Assembly (NCBI GenBank): GCA_036389295.1
Contig: DASVQB010000002.1
Span: forward strand, 1 to 28,127
Reading direction: 5' to 3'
Length of the DNA stretch: 28,127 bases
Source of the DNA: AC-37 sp036389295
GTDB taxonomy: Bacteria; Actinomycetota; Thermoleophilia; Solirubrobacterales; Thermoleophilaceae
Below are positions 8,140-16,400 of this stretch, one piece after another (position 1 is the stretch's first letter; each line of letters starts with the position of its first letter). The position numbers were made by a program, and so were the translations under genes. The notes beneath the pieces were generated by a model that did not search any database, had not been told where the DNA came from, and saw only the letters and a program-made list of their open reading frames with translations.

Positions 8140-8145
8140 GGCCGG

Positions 8146-9228
8146 ATGACCGGCCGCTGCATCGCGCACGTGGACATGGACGCCTTCTACGTCAGCGTCG
8201 AGCTCCAGCGGCGGCCTGAGCTGCGTGGCAGGCCGGTCGTCGTGGCCGGCACCGGGCCGCGCGCGGTGGTCACCACGGCGAGCTACGAGGCGCGGAGGTT
8301 CGGGGTCTTCTCGGCGACGCCGGCCGAGCGGGCGCGGCGGCTCTGCCCCGAGGCCGTCTTCGTCGCGCCGGACTTCGACCTCTACCGCGCCCGCTCGCGG
8401 GACGTGATGGCCGTGCTGCACGAGCACGTCGACACGGTCGAGGTCGTCGGCCTCGACGAGGCGTACCTCGACCTGACCGGCCTCGGGCGGCCGCGCGCCG
8501 CCGCCAGGCGCGTCAAGGCGGCCGTGCGCGAGCGAACCGGCCTCACGTGCTCGATCGGGATGGGGCCGAGCAAGCTGGTGGCGAAGGTCGCCTCGGACGC
8601 CGAGAAGCCGGACGGCTTCGTGACGCTCACCCGCGAGCAGGCCGTCGAGCGCTTCGCGGGCGAGTCGCCCGGGCTGATCCCAGGCATCGGGCCGAAGACC
8701 GTCGAGCGGCTCGCCGCCCACAGCGTGCGCACCCTGGGCCAGCTCGGGGCGGTCCCGCGGGCGGTCCTCGCGGAGTGGTTCGGCGACCGCCTCGGCCCGC
8801 ACCTCGGCGCCCTGTCGCGGTTCGAGGACGACAGCGCCGTGCAGACCGTCCGCGTCGCCAAGTCGGAGTCGCGCGAGACGACGTTCGACCGCGACCTGCG
8901 GGGCCTCGAGGCGCTCGAGCCGCCGCTCGACGTGCTGGCCGCGGAGCTGTGCGAGACGCTCGCCCGCCAGGAGCGCCGCGGCCGGACGATCGGGATCAAG
9001 GTCCGCCTCGACGACTTCTCGACCCACACGCGCGCCCGCACGCGCGAGGAGCCGACGAACGATCTCGCGGTCGTCCGGTCGGTCGCGCGCGAGCTGCTGC
9101 GGGAGTTCGACCCGCCGCGGCCGGTCCGCCTGCTCGGCGTGCGCGTGGCGGGCCTCGACGAGGCCGACGGCCCGCGCCGCTCGGCGCGCGCGCCGGCCCC
9201 GGTCGGGCAGCTCGAGATGTCCGTCTAG
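8146..9228 (+). CDS. dinB: DNA polymerase IV (Y-family)
   Basis: The product is 360 residues, the usual Pol IV length. The N-terminus HVDMDAFYVSVE carries the first metal-binding Asp; GLDEAYLDLTGL (about residues 102-113) carries the second acidic pair; SIGMGPSKLVAKVASDAEKP is the conserved palm/fingers motif. A helix-hairpin-helix (IPGIGPKTVERL) and a little-finger domain (ESRETTFDRDL, RTIGIKVRLDDF) follow. The last residues GQLEMSV resemble a degenerate beta-clamp binding peptide. The enzyme carries out translesion synthesis. Its stop codon shares a CTAG palindrome with that of the convergent RlpA-like gene. The product has all key residues and looks functional. Confidence 0.95.
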   Translation: MTGRCIAHVDMDAFYVSVELQRRPELRGRPVVVAGTGPRAVVTTASYEARRFGVFSATPAERARRLCPEAVFVAPDFDLYRARSRDVMAVLHEHVDTVEVVGLDEAYLDLTGLGRPRAAARRVKAAVRERTGLTCSIGMGPSKLVAKVASDAEKPDGFVTLTREQAVERFAGESPGLIPGIGPKTVERLAAHSVRTLGQLGAVPRAVLAEWFGDRLGPHLGALSRFEDDSAVQTVRVAKSESRETTFDRDLRGLEALEPPLDVLAAELCETLARQERRGRTIGIKVRLDDFSTHTRARTREEPTNDLAVVRSVARELLREFDPPRPVRLLGVRVAGLDEADGPRRSARAPAPVGQLEMSV

Positions 9229-9887
9229 CCGTCGGGGCTCGACCACACGGTGCCGGTCGAGCCGAAGCCGAGGCGCTCCTTCGTCTCGGCGGTCAGGTCG
9301 TACTCGCGGCCGGCGGCGTACGGGCCGCGGTCGATCACCGGAGCGGTCACGGTGCGGCCGCGGTAGCGGAGCCGCACGCGGGTGCCGCACGGCAGCGACC
9401 TGTTCGCCACGCCGAGCGTGCCGCGGGTGAGCGTCCGGCCGCAGGCCGTCCGCCGGCCGTAGAAGCCGGGGCCGTACCAGGAGGCGGCGCTGCGCCGGTA
9501 CACGGTCACGCCGCCGCGCAGCGTGCGCCGGGCGGACCCGTCGGCGAGGCGGACGCGCACGGCGTAGCGGTCGACGCGACCCGGGGTCCAGCGGGCGCCG
9601 AAGCGGCCGCCCTCGACGGTGCGCGCCCGGGCCACGGTCCTCCAGCCGCGCCCGGTGCTCGCCTGGAGCAGGACCGTCAGGCCGCTGCGACCGGACGCGA
9701 GCGAGCCGGCGGCGCGGACGGGGGCGGCGGCCAGGACGTGATGGCGGGCGGACACGCGGAGGGCGTCGCCCTGCGCCGGCGCGGAGGCGGCGGCGGGGGC
9801 CGCGACGGCTGCGGCGAGCCCGGTCAGGCATGCGGTTGCGAGGGCGCGGGCGGGGCGCCGCCCGCGCGCGCGGTCGAGCGTGAGCAC
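9225..9887 (-). CDS. Secreted RlpA-like double-psi beta-barrel cell-wall protein
   Basis: The product is 220 residues from a GTG at 9887, with a GGAG ribosome-binding site six bases upstream. The N-terminal signal sequence is hydrophobic and Ala-rich (ALATACLTGLAAAVAAPAAA). Residues about 45-125 look like a beta-sandwich (GLTVLLQASTGRGWRTVARA). Residues about 130-220 form an RlpA-like double-psi beta-barrel: ASWYGPGFYGRRTACG, TLGVANRSLPCGTRV, and APVIDRGPY with the conserved Asp. RlpA proteins are septal lytic transglycosylases or peptidoglycan-binding proteins acting outside the membrane. The gene ends tail-to-tail with dinB. Its upstream region has a LexA-type box and a foldable leader, so it may be a damage-inducible envelope or division factor (inference). 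Confidence 0.8.
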   Translation of the reverse strand: MLTLDRARGRRPARALATACLTGLAAAVAAPAAASAPAQGDALRVSARHHVLAAAPVRAAGSLASGRSGLTVLLQASTGRGWRTVARARTVEGGRFGARWTPGRVDRYAVRVRLADGSARRTLRGGVTVYRRSAASWYGPGFYGRRTACGRTLTRGTLGVANRSLPCGTRVRLRYRGRTVTAPVIDRGPYAAGREYDLTAETKERLGFGSTGTVWSSPDG

Positions 9888-9893
9888 GGCGGT

Positions 9894-9971
9894 CTCCTTT
9901 CGGAGGCCCCGGCGCCTCGATGACGCGAGCCACGACGGCTCAGAAGCGAGTCAGCGGCGTCGGCCGGGGCC
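9894..9971 (-). promoter_or_regulatory. Structured 5' leader of the RlpA-like gene with a sequestered ribosome-binding site
   Basis: On the minus strand a hairpin CTCC-GAAA-GGAG (9905-9894) places the ribosome-binding site GGAG in the 3' arm under a GNRA-type tetraloop. A longer stem pairs GGCCCCGGC (9971-9963) with GCCGGGGCC (9913-9905) and overlaps the base of the first hairpin. Nested inside are GAGCC/GGCTC (9941-9937 with 9931-9927) and TGAC/GTCA. The partly exclusive stems resemble a riboswitch or thermosensor expression platform. I could not match it to a known riboswitch consensus. Confidence 0.45.
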
Positions 9972-9973
9972 GA

Positions 9974-9989
9974 TCGAACAACAGTTCGT
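9974..9989. promoter_or_regulatory. LexA-type SOS box upstream of the RlpA-like gene
   Basis: TCGAACAACAGTTCGT contains the perfect palindrome CGAACN4GTTCG, the SOS box of actinobacteria and Bacillus. It lies 87 bases upstream of the RlpA-like start codon. A minus-strand TACGGT (9995-9990) could be a -10 element that places the transcription start inside the box, the expected position for a repressor operator. Confidence 0.65.
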
Positions 9990-10016
9990 ACCGTACCCCC
10001 GATCCGGCGGGCGACC

Positions 10017-10030
10017 GTGAGCCCGCTCAC
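10017..10030. terminator. Short perfect hairpin downstream of the amidohydrolase gene
   Basis: GTGAGC-CC-GCTCAC is a perfect six-base inverted repeat located 38 bases past the amidohydrolase stop on the minus strand. It lacks a T-run. It could end the amidohydrolase transcript or be an operator ahead of the RlpA-like gene. Confidence 0.3.
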
Positions 10031-10067
10031 AGTGCAACGAAGCGCCCGGCGGCGCCGCGACCGGCTA

Positions 10068-11249
10068 CTAGTCGGCCTCGCGCTCGGACACGTCGACCGC
10101 GTCCGGGAGCTCGGGCAGCGGCGCGGCCGGGGTCAGCGCGACAGTGGCGGCCGCGATCGCGATGCCGACTCCGGGGTGCATCCGGACCTGCCCGTCGCCG
10201 CCGCCCGGCCGCGCGGCCGTCGCGGCGCGCGAGAAGCTCTCCATCCGGTCGAGCAGCGCGAGGACCGACGCCGCCACCGGCGCGCGGGACGGGTCCTCCC
10301 CCACCTCGCACGCCAGCCGCGCGAGGCCCACGTAGTCGCCGCCCTCGTGGCCGAGGAACATCCGGCCGATCGACGCGACCAGGTATCCGTGGATGCGCTG
10401 GAGCAGCACGTCGGCGACCAGCCCGGGGCTGCCCGGCGGGGGGCCGAGGTCGAGCGGCTCCTCCCCGTCGAGCAGCCGCTCGAGCTGCCCGCCGGCGACC
10501 GCGGCGACCTGCTCGTCGGAGAGGCCGGCCTGGAGGGCCGGGCGCAGCGTGAGGATCGCGCCGAGGAGCGGCGTGCCGTACGGGACGTCGCTCCCGAACA
10601 GGATCTGCCCGGGCGGCACCAGGCCGAACAGCGCGAGGTGGTCGACCGCGCTCCACCAGGCGGTGTCGAAGAAGAGGTTGGGGCGGTCGGCGGCGTGGCG
10701 CCAGATCCAGCCGAGGTCGCACACGCCGGCGTGCGCGAGGATCAGCCGCATCCCCGGGTGGCGCCCGGTGAGGTCGAGCGCGTCGCGGCCGAGCGCGGGG
10801 ATGCCGCGGCCCGCGTGGACGATGACGGGCAGCCGGCGCTCTCCGGCCAGCGCGAAGACCGGCTCGAGGCGCTCGTCGGCGAGCCGGAACCGCTCGGCCC
10901 GCGGGTGCAGCTTGATCCCGCGCGCGCCGCGCGCGAGGGCGCGCTCGGCCTCCGGCAACGGGTCGGCCGCCGGGTCGAGCCGGCAGAACGGCACGAGCCG
11001 GCCGTCCGACGCCCCGGCCTCGGCGATCACCCGGTCGTTGGCGGGCGGGTAGCCGTCCGGCTCGTGCATCGGGAACACGACGCCGCGGGCGTCCGCCAGC
11101 TCGAGCGACTCCACGAGCCGCTGCGGGCTGCACCTCAGGCCGTCGGGGTCGTTGTCGCCGATGTGCGTGTGCACGTCGAAGAGCCGCAGGCGCGGAAGGC
11201 GCTCGACCAGCGCGTCGCGCCACGGCCGCAGGACGTCGTCGGAGTACAT
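10068..11249 (-). CDS. Amidohydrolase-family metal-dependent hydrolase (ACMSD-like TIM barrel)
   Basis: The product is 393 residues from an ATG at 11249. Metal-ligand motifs of the amidohydrolase superfamily are in order: FDVHTHIG (His27 and His29), IKLHPRAERF, PVIVHAGRG, LILAHAG, and FGSDVPYG with the conserved Asp. This fits the Amidohydro_2 group that includes ACMSD and related hydrolases/decarboxylases. The C-terminal 120 residues extend past the barrel, with helices and an Ala-rich tail (IAIAAATVALTPAAPLPELP), and are of unknown role. It diverges from the WS/DGAT gene over 47 bases. Substrate unknown. Confidence 0.8.
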   Translation of the reverse strand: MYSDDVLRPWRDALVERLPRLRLFDVHTHIGDNDPDGLRCSPQRLVESLELADARGVVFPMHEPDGYPPANDRVIAEAGASDGRLVPFCRLDPAADPLPEAERALARGARGIKLHPRAERFRLADERLEPVFALAGERRLPVIVHAGRGIPALGRDALDLTGRHPGMRLILAHAGVCDLGWIWRHAADRPNLFFDTAWWSAVDHLALFGLVPPGQILFGSDVPYGTPLLGAILTLRPALQAGLSDEQVAAVAGGQLERLLDGEEPLDLGPPPGSPGLVADVLLQRIHGYLVASIGRMFLGHEGGDYVGLARLACEVGEDPSRAPVAASVLALLDRMESFSRAATAARPGGGDGQVRMHPGVGIAIAAATVALTPAAPLPELPDAVDVSEREAD

Positions 11250-11257
11250 CGGCGTCG

Positions 11258-11264
11258 TAATCTA
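11258..11264. promoter_or_regulatory. Overlapping divergent -10 elements
   Basis: TAATCTA reads as TAATCT on the plus strand (11258-11263) and TAGATT on the minus strand (11264-11259); both fit TANNNT. The minus element lies nine bases before the amidohydrolase ATG. The plus element lies 33 bases before the WS/DGAT GTG, which has its own ribosome-binding site GGGAAGG. One symmetric sequence may drive both genes. Confidence 0.45.
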
Positions 11265-11296
11265 CGTCCCTCGCACCCGGCGGGAAGGATGCACGC

Positions 11297-12808
11297 GTGG
11301 CAGACGATCGACTGACCGGACTCGACGCCTCGTTCCTCCACATCGAGAGCGACGCCTCGCACATGCACGTGGCGGGCGTGATGGTCTTCTCGGGGTCGCC
11401 GCCAGAGCACCGCGAGATCGTGGAGGCGCTCGAGACGAAGCTGCACCTGGTGCCGCGCTACCGGCAGCGGCTCGCGTTCGTGCCGCTCGGGCAGGGCCGC
11501 CCGCGCTGGGTCGACGACCCCCACTTCAACCTCGACTACCACGTCCGCACGACCGCCCTCCCCGAGCCGGGGACGGAGGACCAGCTCCGGGCGCTCGCCG
11601 GCCGCGTCCTGTCGCAGAAGCTCGACCGCGACAAGCCGCTGTGGGAGATGTGGGTCGTGCACGGGCTCCACGGCGGCGACCGCTTCGCGATCGTCAGCAA
11701 GACCCACCACGCGCTGGTCGACGGCATCTCGGGCGTGGACATCGCGAGCGTGCTGTTCGACGCCTCCCCCGAGCCCGCGCCGACGCCCCCTCCCACCCGC
11801 CGCTGGCTGCCCCGCCCGCTGCCGTCGCGGACTCAGCTCCTGGCCGAGGCCGTCGTCGAGCGCGTGACCGTGCCGGGCGAGGTCGTGCGCGGCGTCCGTG
11901 CGGCGCTCCGGGCTCCGCGGCGGATCGCCTCGGCGGCGGTCACCGCGCTGGCGGGCGTCGGGGCGATGGCGTGGACGGGGATCAACCCCGCTCCCCCGTC
12001 GCCCTACAACCAGCCGATCGGCCCGCACCGCCGGTTCACCTGGGTCAGGGCGTCGCTCGCCGACGTCAAGGCGATCAAGAACGCGCTCGGCGGGACCGTG
12101 AACGACGTGATGCTCGCGATCGTCGCCGGCGCGCTCGGCCGCGACCTGCACCGGCAGGGGCACCACGTCGACGGCCTCGAGCTGAAGGCGATGGTCCCGG
12201 TCAGCGTGCGCAGCGACGAGGCGCGCGGCGCGCTCGGCAACCAGGTCGCCGCGATGATGGCGCCGCTGCCGGTCGGCTGCGACGACCCGCGCGAGCGGTT
12301 CGAGCGGATCTCGGCGGCCATGCGGCAGGTGAAGGAGAGCGGCCAGGCGGTCGGCGCCCAGGTGCTCACCGAGCTGACCGGCTTCGCGCCCCCGACGATC
12401 ATGAGCCAGGCGTCGCGCCTCGTCATGCGGCAGCGGTTCTTCAACCTCGTCGTGACGAACGTCCCGGGGCCGCAGATCCCGCTCTACATGATGGGCCGCG
12501 AGCTGGTGGAGATCTTCCCGATGGTGCCGCTGGCCGAGAACCAGGCCCTCGGCGTCGCGATCATGAGCTACAACGGCCGGATCAACTTCGGGCTCGTCGG
12601 CGACTACGACACGATGTCCGACCTCGACCGGCTCGCGGAGGACTTCCACGAGTCGCTGGCCGAGCTGGCCGCGGCCGCCGGCGTCGAGGTCGAGGCACCG
12701 GACGCGCGCCCGTCGCGGCCGCGGGACGGCCACGAGCCGCGGCGGAAGGTCGCGGCGCCGGCCGTCACCGTCGCCCCGCCCGCCGGCGGCGCGGCCCCGC
12801 CCACGTAG
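11297..12808 (+). CDS. Wax ester synthase/diacylglycerol O-acyltransferase (WS/DGAT)
   Basis: The product is 503 residues from a GTG at 11297, with GGGAAGG upstream. The N-terminus DRLTGLDASFLHIES is typical of the family. The catalytic HHxxxDG motif is present as HHALVDG (about residues 137-143). The C-terminal half carries the other signatures, TVNDVMLAIVAGALGR and NVPGPQIPLYMMG. These enzymes join fatty acyl-CoA to fatty alcohols or diacylglycerol to make storage lipids. The last 50 residues are a low-complexity Ala/Pro/Arg tail that looks dispensable. Together with the alcohol oxidase/ALDH pair further right, the organism seems able both to make and to oxidise fatty-alcohol-derived lipids. 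Confidence 0.92.
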   Translation: MADDRLTGLDASFLHIESDASHMHVAGVMVFSGSPPEHREIVEALETKLHLVPRYRQRLAFVPLGQGRPRWVDDPHFNLDYHVRTTALPEPGTEDQLRALAGRVLSQKLDRDKPLWEMWVVHGLHGGDRFAIVSKTHHALVDGISGVDIASVLFDASPEPAPTPPPTRRWLPRPLPSRTQLLAEAVVERVTVPGEVVRGVRAALRAPRRIASAAVTALAGVGAMAWTGINPAPPSPYNQPIGPHRRFTWVRASLADVKAIKNALGGTVNDVMLAIVAGALGRDLHRQGHHVDGLELKAMVPVSVRSDEARGALGNQVAAMMAPLPVGCDDPRERFERISAAMRQVKESGQAVGAQVLTELTGFAPPTIMSQASRLVMRQRFFNLVVTNVPGPQIPLYMMGRELVEIFPMVPLAENQALGVAIMSYNGRINFGLVGDYDTMSDLDRLAEDFHESLAELAAAAGVEVEAPDARPSRPRDGHEPRRKVAAPAVTVAPPAGGAAPPT

Positions 12809-12834
12809 GGCTGGCGGCGCGCGCCCCGCCCCCT

Positions 12835-12840
12835 TACGCT
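12835..12840 (+). promoter_or_regulatory. -10 element before the YbaK-like gene
   Basis: TACGCT (TANNNT) with eight bases to the ATG at 12849, giving a transcript with a leader of only a base or two. No ribosome-binding site is obvious apart from GGCAGG, which is too close to the start. Confidence 0.4.
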
Positions 12841-12848
12841 GGCAGGCT

Positions 12849-13304
12849 ATGGTCGACAGGGTCGTCAGGGCGGCTGAGAAGCTCGGCCTCGACATCGAGC
12901 TCCGGACGCTCGCGTCGCCGACGCGCACCGTCGCCGAGGCGGCCGAGGCCGTCGGCGCCGACCCGGCCCAGATCGCCAAGTCGCTCGTGTTCGTGTCCGA
13001 CGGCGACCCGGTCGTCTGCGTCACGTCCGGCGCGCACCGCGTCGACGAGGACAAGCTCGCGCTCGCGTTCGACTGCGCGGAGGTCCGCCAGGCCTCGCCC
13101 GACGAGGTCCGCGCGGCCACCGGCTTCCCCGTCGGCGGCGTCCCGCCGTTCGGGCACGGGCTGCCGATCGTGTTCGACGACGCCCTGCTCGCGCACGAGC
13201 TCGTCTACGCGGCCGGCGGCGATGGGAACACGCTGTTCGCCGTGGAGCCGCGGGCGCTCCAGGAGGCGACCGGCGCCCGCGTCGTGGCCATCGGGCGCAG
13301 CTGA
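12849..13304 (+). CDS. YbaK/EbsC-family aminoacyl-tRNA deacylase
   Basis: The product is 151 residues, the family's usual size for the stand-alone form. Signatures are QIAKSLVFVSDG with the conserved Lys, TSGAHRVDEDKLA, GFPVGGVPPFGHGLPIVFD (the GGxxPFGH loop) and YAAGGDGNTLFAVEP. Proteins of this family hydrolyse mischarged tRNA, for example Cys- or Ala-tRNA(Pro). The gene is alone between the WS/DGAT gene and a pair of hairpins. Whether it is YbaK, ProX or another subtype cannot be decided from sequence alone. Confidence 0.9.
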   Translation: MVDRVVRAAEKLGLDIELRTLASPTRTVAEAAEAVGADPAQIAKSLVFVSDGDPVVCVTSGAHRVDEDKLALAFDCAEVRQASPDEVRAATGFPVGGVPPFGHGLPIVFDDALLAHELVYAAGGDGNTLFAVEPRALQEATGARVVAIGRS

Positions 13305-13306
13305 CC

Positions 13307-13342
13307 GCCGATCCGCCCGATCGGCGCCCCCCAAATGGGGGG
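13307..13342 (+). terminator. Two adjacent hairpins after the YbaK-like gene
   Basis: GCCGATC-CGCCC-GATCGGC (13307-13325) is a perfect seven-base stem. It is followed at once by CCCCCC-AAAT-GGGGGG (13327-13342), a perfect six-base stem. Lacking a T-run, they look like a GC-rich terminator isolating the following regulator operon. Confidence 0.5.
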
Positions 13343-13417
13343 TACGGCTGCCACCCACCGGACCGACCGTGACAGAATCGGCGCTCGCGGCGACCGGTTC
13401 GGTCCGCCGCTTGTGCT

Positions 13418-16400
13418 GTGGGGGGAGTGGTGGTCGGAGCAGTCGAGGCAGGACGGGCGGACAGCGCGCTGCGCGCGCGTACGGTCACGCTGCTGGTGGC
13501 CGACCTCGAGGACGCGGCGCGGCTGCGCGACGCGGTGCCCGACGCGATGGCCGAGGCCGCCGCGGGCCTCCGGCGCATCGTGTCGGAGGCCGCCGCGGCC
13601 CGCGGCGGCAGCCCGCGGTCGGGCTCGCTCCCCGGCGACGCCGTAGCGGTCGCGTTCCAGCGGCCGGGCGACGCCGTCCGCACGGCGGTCGAGGTCCAGC
13701 AGGCCGTTCGCGGCCGCTCGTGGCCGGACGGCATCGAGCCCCGGGCGCGGACCGCCGTCCACGCCCACGGCCTCGAGCGCGAGGTCGACGTGGGGGTCGC
13801 GCGGTGCGCCCGGCTCGTGGCGGTGGCCCGCGGCGGCCAGACCCTCCTGTCGCAGGCCGCCCGCGACCTGGTGGTCGACCGGCTACCGGCGGGCGCCCGC
13901 CTGGCGGACCTCGGGGTCCGCAGGCTCCCCGACCTGGCCGCGCCCGAGCACGTCCACGCGCTGATCGGCCGGGGCGACGGCCCGCCGGCCGCTCCGCGAT
14001 CGCTCGACGAGCTCCCGAACAACCTCCCCCACGACCTCACCACCTTCGTCGGCCGCGAGCGCGAGCTGGCCGACGTGCGCGCCGTCCTCGAGACGACGCG
14101 GCTGCTCACGCTCACCGGCGCCGGGGGCTGCGGCAAGACGCGCCTCGCGCTCCAGGCGGCCGCGGACGCCGTCGACCGCTTCCCGGGCGGTGTCTGGTGG
14201 GTCGAGCTGGGCCCCCTGGCCGCCCCCGCCGGGATCGGCGAGGCGCTCGCCGGCACGCTGGGGGTGAGGCAGCTCCCGGGGCAGAGCGCGCTCGACGCCG
14301 CGGTCCTCCAGCTCGCCGGCCGCCGCGCGCTCGTCCTGCTCGACAACTGCGAGCACCTGGTGGAGGGCGCCGCCGAGGCGGCCGAGACGCTGCTCCGCGG
14401 CTGCCCGGAGGTGACCGTGCTGGTCACGAGCCGGGCGCTGCTCGACCTTCCCGCGGAGACGATGTGGCGCGTGCCCTCGATGGCGCTCCCCGCGCCGGGC
14501 GCCGCGGGCGGCGTCGGCGAGGTCGCCGCCTCCGACGCGGTGCGGCTGTTCGTCGAGCGGGCCGCGAAGGTCCGCCCCGACTTCGCGGTCACCAGCGACA
14601 ACGCGCCGGCGGTCGCCGAGCTGTGCTCGAAGCTCGACGGGATCCCGCTCGCGATCGAGCTCGCCGCCGCGCGCGTCCAGCTGCTCTCCGTCGAGCAGAT
14701 CGTCGCCGCCCTGTCCGACCGCTTCCACCTGCTGACCGTCAACAACCCCACGGCGCTGCCCCGGCACCGCACGCTGCGCGCGTCGGTGGACTGGAGCCAC
14801 GAGCTCCTGTCGGGCCCGGAGCGGGCGCTGCTCCGGCGGCTCGGCGTCTTCAGCGGCGGGTTCACGCTCGAGGCGCTCGAGCGCATCTGGAGCCCCGAGG
14901 AGGAGGGGCCGGCGGCGCTCGACCTACTCGGCGCGCTCGTGGACAGGTCGCTCGTGGTCGTGGACCAGGACGGCCCGCGGGTGCGCTACCGGCTGCCGGA
15001 CACGATGCGCGAGTACGCGCTCGAGCGGCTCGCCGAGACCGGCGAGCTGGAGGCCGTCCGGGACCGCCACAGGGACTGCTTCCTGGAGCTGGCGGAGAGC
15101 GCCGAGCCCGAGATGGTCGCGAGCGAGGCCGGCTTCCGCGAGGCGCTCGACGCTGACGCCGGCAACCTCGCGGCGGCGCTCGAGTGGGCGATCCGCACCG
15201 ACGGCGAGCGTGCGCTCCGCCTGTGCCGCGCGCTGGTCTACTGGTGGCGCCTGCGCGGCATGCTCGCGCTCGCGGACACCGCCTGCGACCGCGCCCTTCG
15301 CGCGGCCGACCCGGCCCCCACCCCCCTCCGCGCCCGCGTCATGTGGGGGCGCGCGTACCTCCAGACGTTCGTCGCGCGGTTCGACGACGCCACCGAGACC
15401 CTCGACGAGGCGCGCGACGTCGCCGAGCGGGCCGGCGACGTGTCGACCTCGGCCCGCTCGCTGTTCCTCGTCGGCCGGATCCGCCAGCACTCGGACGCGC
15501 TGCTGGCGCGGCCCGCGCTCGCACGGGCGCGGGAGCTGGCTCGCGAGTGCGGCGACGACTGGTGCTACGCGGCCGCCACCAGCATCTTCGCCTGGTCGCA
15601 CGTGTTCGCCGACGAGTACGACGAGGCCGAGCGGCTCTTCGCGGAGATGCTCCCGATCGCCGAGCGGGAGGGCTTCCGGGAGACGGTCGCCTGGACCTAC
15701 GTGGGCCGCAGCTACAGGCACATGACGGGGGCCGACGCGGAGCGGCTGTTCGAGCTGGCCGAGCTCGCGGTGGAGGTGGCGCGCGAGGTCGGCGAGCCCG
15801 TGACCGAGGGGCTCGCGCACTCGTTCATGGGGCGCATGGAGCTGGCGCAGGGGAGGTCCGAGGCGGCGCTCGAGCGCCTCGAGGCGAGCCTGGAGCGCGT
15901 GGTCGCCGCCGGCGCCGGGATGGCGCTGTCGGCGACCGAGGTCTCGCTGGCCGCCGTCCGCGCGGACCTCGGCGACCTGCGCGGGGCGATCGCCGGCTTG
16001 GAGCCGCTCGTCGCGTCGGGGCTCGACTCCGGCTGGCAGCTCTGCCGCGTCCTGGTCCAGCTCGCGGAGCTGAAGCGGGTCGAGGGCGACCGGGCCGGCG
16101 CCCACGACCTGGCGGACCGGGCGCTCGCGATCGGCGAGCGCATCCGGAGCCCCCTCTTCGCGAGCTGGTCGACCGAGACGCTCGGCCGCGTGGCCGCGGC
16201 GCGCGGCGACTGGAAGCGGGCCGAGTCGCTGCTGCACGCCTCGCTCGCCACGCGAGTGGAGCACGGCCTGCGGCTCTGGCTGCCGCAGACCCTCGACGCG
16301 CTGGCCGAGGTGGCGGCCGGGTTCGCCGACCACGCCAAGGCGGTCCGCCTGCTGGGCGCGGCCGCGCGGGCGCGCGCCGACCTGGGGCTCGTGCGCTGGT

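Noticed and set aside
8104..8145. SOS control of dinB
   Set aside because: No GAACN4GTTC or related palindrome lies in the short gap before dinB.
9888..10067. c-di-AMP (ydaO-yuaA) riboswitch before the RlpA-like gene
   Set aside because: Considered because such genes are known targets in actinobacteria, but the conserved core segments could not be found; reported only as an unassigned structured leader.
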